64,000 bases of DNA, taken from Metallyticus violacea. Its lineage: Eukaryota > Arthropoda > Insecta > Mantodea > Metallyticidae. A program made the position numbers and the translations under genes. Below, one piece after another: positions 32,628 to 45,000 of the stretch (positions within the stretch are counted from its first letter, which is position 1; the number at the start of each line of letters is the position of its first letter). Location: contig CM060846.1 in NCBI GenBank assembly GCA_030762175.1, positions 179,987,041 through 180,051,040 of the forward strand, in the 5' to 3' direction. Below the pieces are notes generated by a model, which saw only the letters and a program-made list of their open reading frames with translations, had not been told where the DNA came from and ran no database searches.

Positions 32628-32720
32628 CTATGACTTCAGCGGCAACATCTCGCCTTCTGGTGAGCCAGACACCATTGTACAGCGCAGTGCACAGTTGGCA
32701 CTTGGTGTCAGAGACCACTA
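32628..32720 (-). CDS. Candidate host exon, saposin-like Cys pattern
   Basis: The minus strand reads 'SDTKCQLCTALYNGVWLTRR' then 'RDVAAEVI' and ends at a strong donor 'ATAG|GTAAGTG' (32628/32627). An acceptor-like 'TTTGCAGGTGACCAG' precedes it; the AG at 32721-32722 keeps the frame open, whereas the AG eight bases upstream would introduce a stop. CxxC followed by paired Arg and an 'AAEVI' helix resembles the start of a saposin-B domain as in acid sphingomyelinases. Base composition is about one half GC in an AT-rich neighbourhood. Single exon; family assignment is weak. Confidence 0.35.
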
Positions 32721-32734
32721 CTGGTCACCTGCAA

Positions 32735-34890
32735 AGGTTAGCAGAAACCCGAATATCACTATTAGGTTAAATAGTAAGTAAATCCTCTTTAAGTAAATTT
32801 TAGCACGGTTTTGCTTATGGTTTTCCTTGTGAGGCAGATACTGGTGAACGTCATTTCTTCTCACTGCAAACACATGGAATGCCAAATAATTAATGTTCTG
32901 AATTATTTTGGTTTTATTTTAGCCATATTTTATTTTTATTGTAATTTTCCAGATGATTTGACAGCTGACGTATGACTTTATATGTAACAAGTTGACATTT
33001 TTACTTCAAAATTTCAAAATTACAAAATTTCACATGCTTAAAATATTTGACTGTGCACGTATCATTGTGAAAGCTTCCTAGAGAAACAAAAGAATAACAC
33101 ATACATATATATTCAAATGTCAATATGTGAATTTAACAGATAATTATTTTTTGCATTTGTTATTATTGAATATTTTCAACATGTCTGATACGTGTACTCA
33201 GGTTATATTAAAACACTGATGGAGAGATGTCATCAATAAGAAAATATTGATTAAAATAGTAAACACAATTATAGCCCCCTTTAGTACCATATATGACGAG
33301 GTAAATGATATTCCTTAAACTGCTTTACATGGCACTTGGCTACATAGATTGACCAGCCGGTTGATGGGTTCTATGGAATTTACGGTTAATCATGCGCTTA
33401 AATACAAGCCAGTTATGAATAGCGCCCGGCAAACCTCTCCCTCATCATGAAGGACTGAACGGCTGCGTACAGACCAATTAGCATTTAAGGATATTTGTGT
33501 AAAAAAGAATATTTGAAAAATTATGATTGTGCTGCACACTCTACCAGCAGACCAGTATTTTCAAAGTACTTGTATGCTATATGTTTGTAATATAATTTGT
33601 AATTTTTATGAAATACTTCGGCGGCGTGCTAGTTGCTAGCTCATGTACAAATATTGTCAGGTTGATTCAGACTTCTGCATTCCATTTCCATCTCTTTCTT
33701 GGTATATTTATTGTTTACATTTTATGAAACAATTCTTCCATGTATTCCTTCGGCGATTCTTTCCTTTCTCTCTCTGTCTCTCTCTCTGTCTCTCTCTCTC
33801 GTTATAGCTATGATGAATTTTTGGATTTGCTACCATTTTTGTTGACTTTAATATGTTGCACGCCTTCTTTGCCTGTGAACAAGGAACTAGCCAGATAGAA
33901 ATGGTGAAAATCTTAACTCTCCACATGCGATGCGGAGATGTAGAGTTCAACAGTGTCACTAGTAAGGGGACGGTAGATACCACCCCCTATTTTGTAGAGG
34001 ATCTGAGTGTCATATACCGGAAGGAATGACGGTATAATTGGACAGTGAATATAAAATCATGTAGACCGCATCAAAAAAGAGTTTCGAATTCTTTGACGTC
34101 AGATCGCACAACAAATGCATACAAGTTCTTTCTTTTTTGGATACATTTTAGCAGTCCGCACGCTAGCACGATTGTATTTGTGCAAGCCATGAAGCAAATT
34201 TAAATAAATGTCTACATTAAGCTGTTAAGCTGAGAAGCTGCGACGCACCCAGAATGTTTTCCCATAACCATATCTTGGCAATGCAAAGGTTATTCGGGAA
34301 AGTTGTGCTTAACTACTAAAATGGTGTAATTAGTCAGTTTGACTATATAAAATGAATCCATATTGTTTTTAAAGGCACGAATAAACACTGCTAAACTAAA
34401 ACAAAAATAGCAAAGGAAATTTTACCATCAAAATAATATAATAAAGAATAATTAGATTTTAAAATATTACTAAAAGAATGAAACGTTAAGGAAAATAAAT
34501 GAAAAATAAAAATACTATACATACACAACAACGTGACAAAATTTATTTTGCAACTTTTAAACCGCCCGCTATCTTATTCGCCAGCCCTAAGCTGGAGCGA
34601 AAATTGCTGAATCTTTAACTTACTTCCTGTTCAATATATTCTGATAAACATTCACTCAAAGCAGGTGTAATACCACTTTGTGGAACTTGCCATGCCTGGA
34701 GGAGGTGGCATATAGAAGCTGGGAATGGGTCGCTTAGGATCTGTCTATAACCAGCAACAAGGAACTGGATTTGTGATAAAACCTGATGTGCTCGATTTTG
34801 TTCGCCTGCGTACTATGTTTCAAAAAGTTTTAATTCACCTATAGCCAGTATTTATGACTATTTTCAAATATCAGACTCTAAATGAAAACA
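32735..34890. other. Gene-free AT-rich stretch
   Basis: Contains a (TCTCTG/TCTC) microsatellite at 33767-33800. The minus frame 33708-33983 is produced by that repeat. Nothing else recognised. Confidence 0.4.
33767..33800. repeat. TC-rich microsatellite
   Basis: Units of TCTC interspersed with TG: 'CTCTCTCTGTCTCTCTCTC' and continuation. Pure pyrimidine apart from the Gs. Confidence 0.9.
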
Positions 34891-34896
34891 AGATTC

Positions 34897-34941
34897 CATA
34901 TTGGAGTTTCAATCGTCTCTTTACGCGTGAACTCCAATATG
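34897..34941. repeat. Perfect 12-bp inverted repeat
   Basis: 'CATATTGGAGTT' (34897-34908) and 'AACTCCAATATG' (34930-34941) pair perfectly around 21 nt. No associated element identified. Confidence 0.8.
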
Positions 34942-35485
34942 CCAACATAGTGTGCAAAATATCTAGATCTATAAATCTTTTATAAAGTATTTAAGGCGAA
35001 ATTTCACGTAATATATTAAAAATTATACATCAATGTTAACAACACAAAAATAAACTGACCCATATCAACTTTTAAAAATGGACGTATTTACAATAAATCT
35101 AAATTATGTACTATTAAATGTTAAACAATACACATATAAACTAAATGTAATATACTTTATATTTTGTAATACCAACGTAAAAAGTAATGTTTCAATTTAG
35201 AATTGCTTCTAAATGTGTGCAAGATCAGTTTTTTAATTAATGGTTTAAGGCGTCTATAATGGTTATGAATAAAAAGGGGATCATTAGAATTTAAACTTAC
35301 TCGTTAATCTGATACGTCTAGCGAATACAGTACAATATTGCCGTATACCGAGTCTCATATTCGGGCTCCGTTTATCATGAGTAACATGCAGGCATGCAGC
35401 ATGATGAATGACCTCGCAAATTTAAAGCCGCTCACACTCTTATCTTTCCACGACTCTATTAGATACCCTACCACCCTGGTACCAC

Positions 35486-35598
35486 CAGTACTATTACTAC
35501 TACTACTAATACTACTACTGCTGCTGCTGCTACTACTACTTAGTACTACTTAATAGTAGTAGTAATATAGTAGTAGTAGTAGCAGTAGCAGCAGCAGC

Positions 35599-35653
<55 letters not shown>

Positions 35654-35667
35654 ATAGTAGTAGTAAA
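35486..35667. repeat. Triplet microsatellite forming a long inverted repeat
   Basis: The left arm is (CTA/TAC)n with four CTG/TGC units ('TACTGCTGCTGCTGCTAC' at ~35515-35533). After a short centre ('TTAGTACTACTTAATAG') the right arm is (TAG/GTA)n with a matching CAG block ('AGCAGTAGCAGCAGCAGCAG' at ~35581-35600), continuing as ~20 GTA units. The arms are reverse complements, interruption for interruption, so the whole can fold into a hairpin. It ends ~75 bp before the mariner end at 35744. Confidence 0.9.
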
Positions 35668-35743
35668 TCACTTTTTTTATTGTAGCAGTTTTAAAGGGCG
35701 TACACGTAAGTATAACTGTTATATATATAAACACATCCATATG

Positions 35744-36917
35744 CAAGGGGGTATCCAGAATATTCGGGTTGGTGCTGGCATCTTGTCAAAAACTTACTTA
35801 CCCGGAAAGTAGTTTCCTTCCATACGTATATACCAGTCCCAGCGATTCTGCCATTTTCCATGTTCACCCTTTCTTAGCGCAGGCAGCGTTTCTTCTTGAA
35901 TCCTCTCAATTGTGTAGAAGCGACGTCCTTTCAAGTTAATTTTCATTTTGGGAATAGAGCGATGTCTCAGGGTACGGTGAATGGGGAACAACTGTCATGT
36001 CGTTTTTCGTCAAGAACTCCTGGTGAACAAGGAATTGTGACAGGACGCATTATCGTGATGCAATAGCCAGTTCCCTTGTCGCCAAAGTTCGGGCCGTCGT
36101 CTCAGCACATTTTCACGAATGGGTGGGACGAATTCTTTGTGCCCTGCTCTCAACTTGTCTCGCTCTTTTTTTGGTATTGGTGAGTTCGGGCTCTTCCCCT
36201 GGGAGGATTGTTGTTTTGTCTCAGGTTCATAAGCGTACATCCAGCTCTCGTCGTCGGTGATGACCCTGAACAAGAAGGTTGGGTCATCGGATACGGCCTG
36301 ACGAAGCTGCGTGCAAACTTCTACACTCTGCGCCTTCTGATCAACAGTCAGGATCCTTCGCACAAATTTTGCGGCGACACGATGCATGCCCAATTCATAA
36401 GTTAAAATTCGTTGGCACATCCCATAACCAATTCCCACTTCATGAGCAAGGTATTCAATGGTATGACGTCGATTCTCACGAACGAAGTGTTGAACATTTG
36501 CAACAATGTCAGGCGTTGTGCAGCTATCTGGCGTACCGGTTTGAGCATCGTCTTCAATAGCTGTACGGACGGCCCTGAACCGAGCAAACCACTCAAACAC
36601 ACGTGTACGACTGACGCTTTGTCCCCCAAATACTTGTTGAATCATTGCGAGGGTCTCCGTAGCATTTTCCCCGATGGTTGCACAGAATATGATGTAGATT
36701 CTCTGTTCTAATCTTGGATCCATCGTAAAATCGCCACACACTACTCACAGAGTATCATGAAAAACACTATAGAATCTCGACACATCTACCCAGCTGCATG
36801 AAACTTTAAACACTCACTCATCAGATGTGCTAGTGTTGCCAACTAGCGGTACAAAACTCTACTGCAACTATTGTCGAGATGGCAGCACCAGTCCTGAATA
36901 TTGTGGATACCACCTCG
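35744..36917 (-). mobile_element. Mariner transposon relic (mellifera-like)
   Basis: Both ends carry a matching ~45-bp inverted repeat. Left: 'GGTATCCAGAATATTCGGG' then 'TTGGTGCTGGCATC'. Right, reversed: 'GGTATCCACAATATTCAGG' then 'ACTGGTGCTGCCATC'. Outside each end a TA is found (35740-35741 and 36918-36919), as expected for the mariner TA target, though the left end has two extra bases. The transposase occupies most of the interior. Length ~1.17 kb, a little below a complete ~1.3-kb mariner because of internal deletions. Confidence 0.9.
35794..36723 (-). pseudogene. Mariner transposase, deleted and frameshifted
   Basis: The probable ATG is at 36723 ('MDPRLEQRIYIIFCATIGEN'); the open frame extends six codons further upstream only via a non-ATG start. 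N-terminal HTH domain: 'SVSRTRVFEWFARFRA'. First catalytic Asp: 'VITDDESWMYAYEPE' (canonical GDES has Gly to Asp). Second: 'WLLHHDNASCHNSL'. Between them an in-frame deletion has removed about 30-40 residues ('HKEFVPP' joined to 'IRENVLRRRPELW'). After 'HNSLFTRSS' there is a stop/frameshift; the C-terminus resumes at 35991 ('LKGRRFYTIERIQEE', 'NRWDWYIRMEGNYFPG'). The segment with the third Asp is largely lost, so no activity is possible. Confidence 0.9.
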
Positions 36918-36919
36918 TA

Positions 36920-37985
36920 CATTAATCACACGTTTTCTATGAGTAATTATATATAAATATCAATACAAATACGAATAGAACCCTTACCCCCGAGTCCCTT
37001 ACTCTTTACTCACTCCCTTTTCCCAGCTTTCCTCTCTTCTTTAAAGTCATTTGCCTTCTTTGTCGGGTCTTTTATATCAATATTCCCTATTTGTGTGTGT
37101 GTATTTCTCATACACCAATACTTCCAGGCAGGAATTCAGACTTCTTATTGGAATTCATAAATTATGGTAGTAAATGCTCATTTCTTAAAATCTCTTGTTT
37201 CCCTACATTCTGTAAGAATATGCTTTCTCTCCAAAGTGGGTAAATTCTTTCCCCGAAAGCATTAACTGTTTTATTTATTTTCCACGCCCCTAATCTGAGC
37301 CACTAAGGTTACTGTGCTAATGACTCGGCGGAATTGAGCCCTTATAGTACAAATAACTATCACGAAACTTTTACAGACGAACTTACTTGAATTTTATCTT
37401 TGAAAAAATTACTTGACACAATATGCTAAGCTGAAATGTCGTGAAAGCAGCAGATTGCTTTTGCTCTCCTCGGATAAAAATAATAGAAATTTTCAGTCAT
37501 GAAAATTAGGGGATTTGAATTTTAAACTAGTACTGATGCCACACATTTATGTTAGCATACCCTATGACAATAGTGAACCGGGTAAGAAGTGTTGCTGCAA
37601 GATTCTGATTGAATTGCGACGCTTGAACAACAGGAAATCGGTTTGTTTAAAAATGTAAAAATGCTCAGTGCACATGGGATATAGAATTGGCAAGTGACGA
37701 TTGGTATGGTAAAGAACATCTTGATGTTTCCATGTACTATCTGAAGTAAACTTGGGTTGCCACGCTAACACCCTAGCTTCGAAATTGGGGTAATGCTGCA
37801 TCGAATTAAAAAAGCTAATTGTCCAATATTAGAATTTATTATAAAAGTAACTTCCTACTGAAACGAGGGGACTAGTTTAGGCCGTAACGTTTGAGAGTTG
37901 CATTACTTAGGCGAATGCTGGAATGTATACTTATATTTCACGAATATTCCTTTCTCCCATTTCCTTTAATTTAATTCAAAGGCCA
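36920..37985. other. Gene-free stretch
   Basis: A 79-codon minus frame (37562-37801) has no motif. Nothing else recognised. Confidence 0.4.
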
Positions 37986-37989
37986 AAGG

Positions 37990-38300
37990 CATCAATTATA
38001 AGGCCGAAGTCTGAGGGTGTGCTGTTTGAGGCGGTGACTAGGTTGATAGGCTTGGTGTTCCTATCCTAGTCCTGGTGGGTTCGTTTTGGGAGCCGCCTCG
38101 GGATACCTCGGGGCATCTGAGACTCTGGTAGAACGGGAGTGATTCAAGAGGGCCTGCCGGCGTCTCGAACTTATTAGGAAATTGCCCCCTTGACTTCCTG
38201 ATCGTCCTATTTATCGTTAATTCTAACCATTCCTACCGTTTGGGTCTCATCGGGGTCCATATGTACAATAGGCCCGTTAGAGGCCGTTAGAGGACAGAAG
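37990..38300. other. Unassigned GC-rich islet
   Basis: GC is about one half over ~300 bp between AT-rich flanks. It contains a small duplication 'GTTAGAGGCCGTTAGAGG' at ~38275-38293. No frame longer than ~60 codons. It may be the 3' untranslated part of an unidentified retrotransposon. Confidence 0.5.
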
Positions 38301-38304
38301 AAGA

Positions 38305-41300
38305 ATAACAACTCCATACAGAAAATATTATATCTTTAGAATCGACTATCAACGGAAGCAAAAACAACCTTAGGCGAGAATTGGAATACGATAATGCATT
38401 ACCATTCCTAATAAAAAATAATGCAGCATTATCCGCAATGTTCTATAAAAGGGATGAAATGGTTTAGGTACACTATGTACGTCGTGAGATACATTATCTG
38501 ACATAGCGTAGCACTGAGTAATGCCAAGTCAGGAATGTCTTACAGTATTTTTTTTATAACCGAATCATATTATATTTATATAGATCCAATGAATATTACA
38601 GTATATTTATTAAGTTATTAAAATGCGAATATTACTTTGATACTCAAAACTGCCCGATATCGTAATGGACGACGAGATGCGTTGAACATTATGCTCTTTA
38701 ACTGGCCAATTTTAAATAATATAATGACATGAAGTTTGGTTTTATTTGCAAAAACATTTTTGAAATTGGAATGATATTTTATGTTTTTGCAATGAAAAAT
38801 AATGTTTGCGCAAAATTGAAAGTATAAGAGACCTGGAATTTTTCAGTGTTTATATCCATTTAGATGCATATTACTCAAGTTGTTACATATTCCTAAAATA
38901 AGGGTACAGAAATTCACGTGGAAAATATATAAAAGCTTTACGGCTTATGTTGCTAGGCAATGTACTAAACATGGGCCTTTCGTACATGAAAAGATTTTCC
39001 ACACGCACTAAAGTGATATGTACATATGTACCAAAAACAATCAGACTGCACGCAATCCATAAATAAGAGTTGTCCTTGATACCGGAAAAGAATGAGATTC
39101 TACTTCCGGCTTTGTCCGTCTTACAAAGCACATTTAACGTACCTCTTCTAAAATTACAACTTTCAACCTTTAGAAATGATGACTGGAAATACGAAATTAA
39201 TCTCAAATACATAAATGTATTCTATGCTATGTCGTTATACAAACCGCACATGTTAGATGAAGTCATTCAAACTATATAGATTGCCTGAGGAAAACAAAAA
39301 AAATTATGGCAATAAATTGCATTTTTTAACTGCAATTTGCCCGGCGCGCTTAAGAGCGTTAAAGAGAAGGAATTGTAGTTTGCAGGGGCTTATACAAGGT
39401 TTTGTTGGACAGTTGTATATAAAATTCATTAGCTATGGAGGAATATGTTAAAAACCCACCAACTATATACTTTAGAGGATAACTCTTTCTTTATATATTG
39501 GCACAATGATGTAGTGGTTAGTACAAATATAACTGAAACACAGCACTGTGCATGATTTCAATTGTACTCATATTAGCACATTACTTTGAATAACATCTCT
39601 ACAGTCATTTAATGAAAACCAGCATCATCATCACACTATCTTTGCATTGATTCTTGGGCATATTTCTTCCACCATATTTGAAATTCTCTTCTTCTATTTT
39701 GGAATATTTTAGGAAAATGAAAAAAAAAAAAAAAAAAAAAAACGTGTCTAAATAGTTTAGGAGTAAATTTTATTTCAGGTTAGTAAACTTTCTGCCATAT
39801 GAAGAGCAAAAATTGGTGGTGGTAGAATATTCCATCCAGAACCAACATTATATTGACTTCGACAGAGACACTATATTAGCAAAATAGAAAATTTTACCAG
39901 AAAAATATCAGAGAAGTCATGGGAATACACAAAAACAAGAAGATACTGCACAGATTCCCGGATATGCATATCATCAATATTTAGAAACATCTCCTAAATG
40001 ACCGATTCATTAGTTGCATCTCATTCAACATCCTATCGACACTTTGATCACAGTTTTGAGAAAGAATATGATAGTTTATGTGAAACGTGAACAAAGTATA
40101 TTCAAAGACGCGATGTAACATGGAAACATATTCTAACTATCAAGGAACACCAAAAGGTTCGGGGGAAATAGTCAGTTATAACTAACTTACATCCAAAATA
40201 TAAGTTTTACTGTAAAACGCTGATGTTGCTCACTAGATAGCTCCATTTACTTACCCTTTGTTCCAGTTGGAACAAACAAAAGCATACTGTAATTTAATTA
40301 TAGGTCATTTACTTGGCATTGAATTGAAGCGATATTGTTTTTTTGTATTAAACGCCGAAAATGTCCAGCAATGATCTCTGAAGAAACGGTTACTTCAAAG
40401 CATGCAGCGCAAACGCCTGAACAATCTCGAAGATGTATTTACAGGGAAGTTAAGAATGATTGAGCGGAACTCTTAAGTGAAAATTCGCATGCTTTACAGA
40501 AAAATGAACATCATCACGGAGATCATAGGTAAGTAGATTTTCTATTAGCGAATTTTGGTGCAATTTGTTCATACCGGAGAGAAGGGTGAAGGAATTAAGC
40601 TCTCTAATTATAATTTGCGGCGTTTTACGGAGAAAAATATCACAATAAAATTTGGAGGTAAGTATATGATATATTATTGAGTTTTAGTGAACTATTTTAT
40701 TTAAATAGCTCTCTCTCTCTTTTAGTTACCTTTTGCTTCAGTCACAACCACGGTTAGGTTAACATATTCTGAAACGTGTTTTTCAATGCTTTTTTGGTGT
40801 AGGTTCACAAATGTTACACTGGGAGCAATAATAGCTATTGTCAAAGATTGTGTATTTATGTAAATTTGTTGCTACACAGATCGCAGTACTTAAAGTGAGT
40901 TCTGCTTATAGTTCAAGAATTTGCAATGGGTACATGGATTTACTTTTAAAGCATTTTATAGCGATCGCTATTGCTAGAGCATTGCTCACTGGGAGATAGT
41001 TTTGCCTCAAATATGGATATACGCGCAGGGAAGATTCGTAAATATAATCTTTATATACTTACAATAGATGAACCATAATCGTATATCGTATATAAACTCC
41101 AGTAAATATGCATTCTAAAGATAAGCAACATAGATACTGTGATTGATTTTTCACTATGTGAAAGAATAACGTGTGAAATTACGCTTGGTTGCATTTTAAG
41201 GTGTAAATAGCTTTTCATTGTCAAACTACCACAAATATATTACATTAATCTATTTCACAAAAATTTTTTATTAATGTGTTTAGGTATCAAAATACTCTAT

Positions 41301-41355
41301 AATTTCTGTTGGCATTTTGAAGAACATTTTCTTACTTTATCGTTATATAAGCATT
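38305..41355. other. Long AT-rich stretch without genes
   Basis: Contains an A-run (39721-39742) and two strong donor-like sites ('ATAGGTAAGTAG' ~40526 and 'GGAGGTAAGTAT' ~40652) without convincing exons. The 109-codon minus frame at 38883-39212 has no recognised motif and is not called. Confidence 0.4.
39720..39742. repeat. Poly(A) run (~23)
   Basis: Uninterrupted A-run; no retrosequence body with TSD recognised to its left. Confidence 0.9.
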
Positions 41356-41365
41356 TTTTTTAGCA

Positions 41366-41629
41366 AAGTGTTTAATGTCCGTTTTTAGTGCTCTGAAATC
41401 CCAGGCGGTAAATGATACATGAGATGAAATAATTAATTCGAATATGTCTTTTAATAAAAAGAAACTTTTCATACCTAAGTTTCCGTTATCTACTAGTAAT
41501 TTGTCATTTGTGAGGAATGAGGAAAATCAGGAAGAACCCTCGGTGAGGGATGAAAAATCCTGGCGGAATTCGAAACCCAGACGTCCCGCTAGCAAGTTTA
41601 GAGGTTAATGGCCTCGGCCACCAGTGGGA
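41366..41629 (-). mobile_element. SINE-2 copy, strongly diverged
   Basis: In reverse complement the head is at 41550-41629 ('GGCCGAGGCCATTAACC', 'GGGTTTCGAATTCCGCCAGGA') and the 3' end 'CATTAAACACTTTG' at ~41366. The middle retains 'CATCTCATGTATCAT' and 'TTTTTCATCCCTCACCGAGG', but has many substitutions and indels. The oldest of the near-complete copies by divergence. Confidence 0.8.
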
Positions 41630-41922
41630 CAGTAAACACATGGTTATATACGTGTTCTAAATGCCAAGATTTTACTATTATATACAAACCAATTACTTCC
41701 GATTGAATTTATGATAATCTTACACCTGGCCGTGCAATTTACTAAGTGTTAAAGTATACGTTATAGTCAACAGTACATGATATTTTATGACTGTGCACAA
41801 CCAGATACCAAAATCAGAGATTTATGAGATCTTCCGTAGTAGTTTACCCATTCTATTTAATTCCATTTTTAATTTCTCAATGTAACAGTTCCAATTTACT
41901 GTGAGTTTAAATCTGATTTCAG

Positions 41923-41946
41923 GTGTGTGTGTGTGTGTGTGTGTGT
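41923..41946. repeat. (GT)12 microsatellite
   Basis: Twelve GT units. Confidence 0.95.
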
Positions 41947-41998
41947 AAAGTTTGAGTGAGTTTTTGACATTAACTAGACAATGATTTTCTTAGCAGAA

Positions 41999-42039
41999 AA
42001 CCGTTCAGAGCAATAAGGGAAACCGTTCAGAGCAATAAG
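41999..42039. repeat. 22-bp tandem duplication
   Basis: 'AACCGTTCAGAGCAATAAG' occurs at 41999-42017 and again at 42021-42039, identical, separated by 'GGA'. A recent local duplication. Confidence 0.95.
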
Positions 42040-42044
42040 CGGCG

Positions 42045-45000
42045 CTAACAGCATTCTCCACATACTTTGTGATTATATATATTAATGTCGCATTCCCCTT
42101 ATCAAGAGAGTGTTGCGTGATGAGAAAAATTTAACTTTCCGATGACAGATGATAATGATTAATTCTTTCAGCCCTTCTTTAATTGAAATTCTATAAATTT
42201 GAAGCACGCTGTAGATGGAATATTTTATCTACCAATGAAAATACCCTTAATTTCATCTCAGTGAATGGCAGAATAATACACAATTCTGATGCCACGCAAA
42301 AACAAAACTGAAATAAGTGGAGAGACAATTCGATAATGTCGGCTGCAGGCAATATAGTCACTTGTGGGCCACTTTTTAAAACAAAATTTGTATGCATAGC
42401 ACATTTATAGTTAATAATTGCACAGATTAACACGTTACTCGCCGTCATTGACGTGATAATCAGAGAATTTTAGCTGCTGTAAAATGACAGTCTATACAAT
42501 AACTCAAGAGCTTCTCATACTAACATTGGCAGATCTTTGTATGATGCTGCATTAGTGAATGGTGCACATGAGAAAGCGTAATTTGACATATACACATACA
42601 ATATGAAACTCAAATCTATAAGCGTTGCATGAGTAATATTTCTTATATTTTGCTGTCGCTGGGTCTTTCATGTTTTGTCACCCCTTTCAAGGCCGTTGGC
42701 AAGTTGGCAGTCAGAGGGGCATTCCCGGTGAAACTTATGCCAATGATTCAAGTTTTCGTAAATACAATACATTTTGCAATAAAAATAAGAACATACTTTA
42801 TGGCAGGAGATGTTACAAATGTAGTTCTGCAATACACATTCTGCTATCTTTTTAGAAAATGATCATGCACACTCACTATCTTTGGCATTTGCGTAAATTT
42901 TGACAGGATATTTTCTTTCAGTTCTTCTAATGTGTGGGTGATTGCTCTATTCTTAAATTTTTAACTTCCCCTATAAATAAAAATCACATACTGTCTGCCT
43001 GTCATTCCTCATTTTTTTATATTTATGGTAGTCTAAAAAGGGAGAGATTCTATTACTTTGTATGTACTTACTGCGCAACTTAACAGTTTTCTCACCAAGC
43101 AAGGGAATTTCGCCTATAAAATAGGAATTTTCTCTACTCCAACGCCTGATTTTTCGTCAAAAAATGATCACGTATGTGGAACCATGCTTCATGAGCAAAG
43201 AATATTAATCGTGGATCAATTACTTTATCGTTAACGTTGTAAAACCCAATAACAAACATTTACTTAATTATCATGATCACCTTTATGCAATTTGTGAACA
43301 CCATGGCCTAGTTTGCCTTTAAGTTTAAATTGAATAAATTTCGGAAGACGAGTTGATGCGTGTCATTACAACTTTGTTCCACATTAAAGTATTAATTTAA
43401 CAACTTTTTAGAATAAGAAACATAAACTTTATGCACGTAATATGATTGTTAACTTTCCTGCACATCTGGTTGTTTATAAATTGCTGAACAAGTTTCACCT
43501 TTATATGCCATTTTATATGACGACATATTTGTATTGCTTCAGTAGTAATCAGGGTGAAATTCAAGTAATTAAATTTGTGATGTTTTAATTACAAATTACA
43601 TTAAGTCTTAATGTTACAATGATAATTAAATTTTTGTATTTCGAAGTACTTAGTCATATGATGTATGTTGTTGAAAACTTATGTTTTTGGATAAACTTAA
43701 AATGTCAATCATTAGGTTATTCCGATTAGAGGTAATTATTAATATTAAAATATCAAATATCTTTGAAAATATATACATAATAATCGTTTTCTGTATCTTA
43801 TAATTGTGTAGTTTTATGAAAATGAAGAAATGTTATATCCTAAGGATAGAGAATTAAAAAACCGAGCTGCTGCATTGGAATCTTATGACTTAACGTAGGA
43901 AAAAGACAGCGAACTCTCTAAGACGTTACAGTCATTTGGAATATCTCTATGTGTACAGATATACATTTCTACATAAAATAATAATATTATAGATATATTA
44001 CATATTTCTGAGAGACAGTTGTTATCTATATGGTTTATAAATAGCAAGATGTACGTGCTGGTACATAACATAAAATAAAAACAGCCGAGTGTTTAATTTT
44101 AAAATTTCTTTTTGCACAAAATATCATGCCGCACAGGATCTATCTCTGTTATCTATGCTATTGGCAGCGGCGTTCTTACAAAAACCCCATAGCTCGTCAC
44201 TAAACGGAGGAGTAAAAGAGGGGGGGGGGGAGAAATAATAAAGATAAAATTTGCTCTTGGCTATTTTCAAGAGTAAATGTAAGTGTGTCATTTTTCCTAT
44301 TACGAAATCATTTTCACATAGATTAGAACAACTAATACAGTTATAGAGTGTGCACCCGAACATTTTTAAGAATATTGCAGTTGGGGCAGAGAAGCCCATA
44401 ATTTTCCTACGGTGGGATTACATACTTTCATTCTTGTTGAAAAGGAATAAAACCTTCATCCTGTGTTTCAAGAATGGATCCATAGCTGAAGTCATTTTAC
44501 TGATCAAGGCTTATTAAAAACATAAATCACGAGATTTTCAATTACATTTACGCCTGCGCATAAATAAAAAATGTAACAAAATTGAATTCTAAAATATGGT
44601 TCACTGGTAGCTCTGGCTGTATCTTTTATATTACTTTCAATATTGATTCTCTAAATAACTCTTTTACAAAAGCAATGGAAAACCTCTTTATTCTTTATTA
44701 AAAGATTGAGGTGCAGACACATGGCCAGGTCATCCCAGAACTTGCCTTTATGCCAGAGAGATAATTTAACTCCGAGTACTTCCCATAAAAAGCAATTTAT
44801 AAACATTTTTATAAAAAAAAGTGTATTTGCTCCTTTGCTCGAATATCTTTGTACCCTTGCGATTGAGTTTATTTCTATTAAATGCAGAAATGTGGACAAT
44901 AAAATATAACCAAAATGCATTTTAAATATATATACATTACATATAGTCTTTATAAAATACATACATACTCATGCAAATTATGCACCTATAAAATATTATA

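Noticed and set aside
35338..35746. Leu-rich and Tyr-rich open frames
   Set aside because: Both are translations of the triplet microsatellite.
36208..36711. Plus-strand and alternate-frame ORFs of 65-99 codons
   Set aside because: Shadows of the mariner transposase on the opposite strand.
38883..39212. 109-codon minus-strand frame
   Set aside because: No motif, composition like the flanks; overlapping plus frame is equally open.
42629..42862. Two overlapping plus frames, one with 'RRCYKCSS'
   Set aside because: CxxC alone is not a zinc knuckle; no family context and both frames overlap each other.
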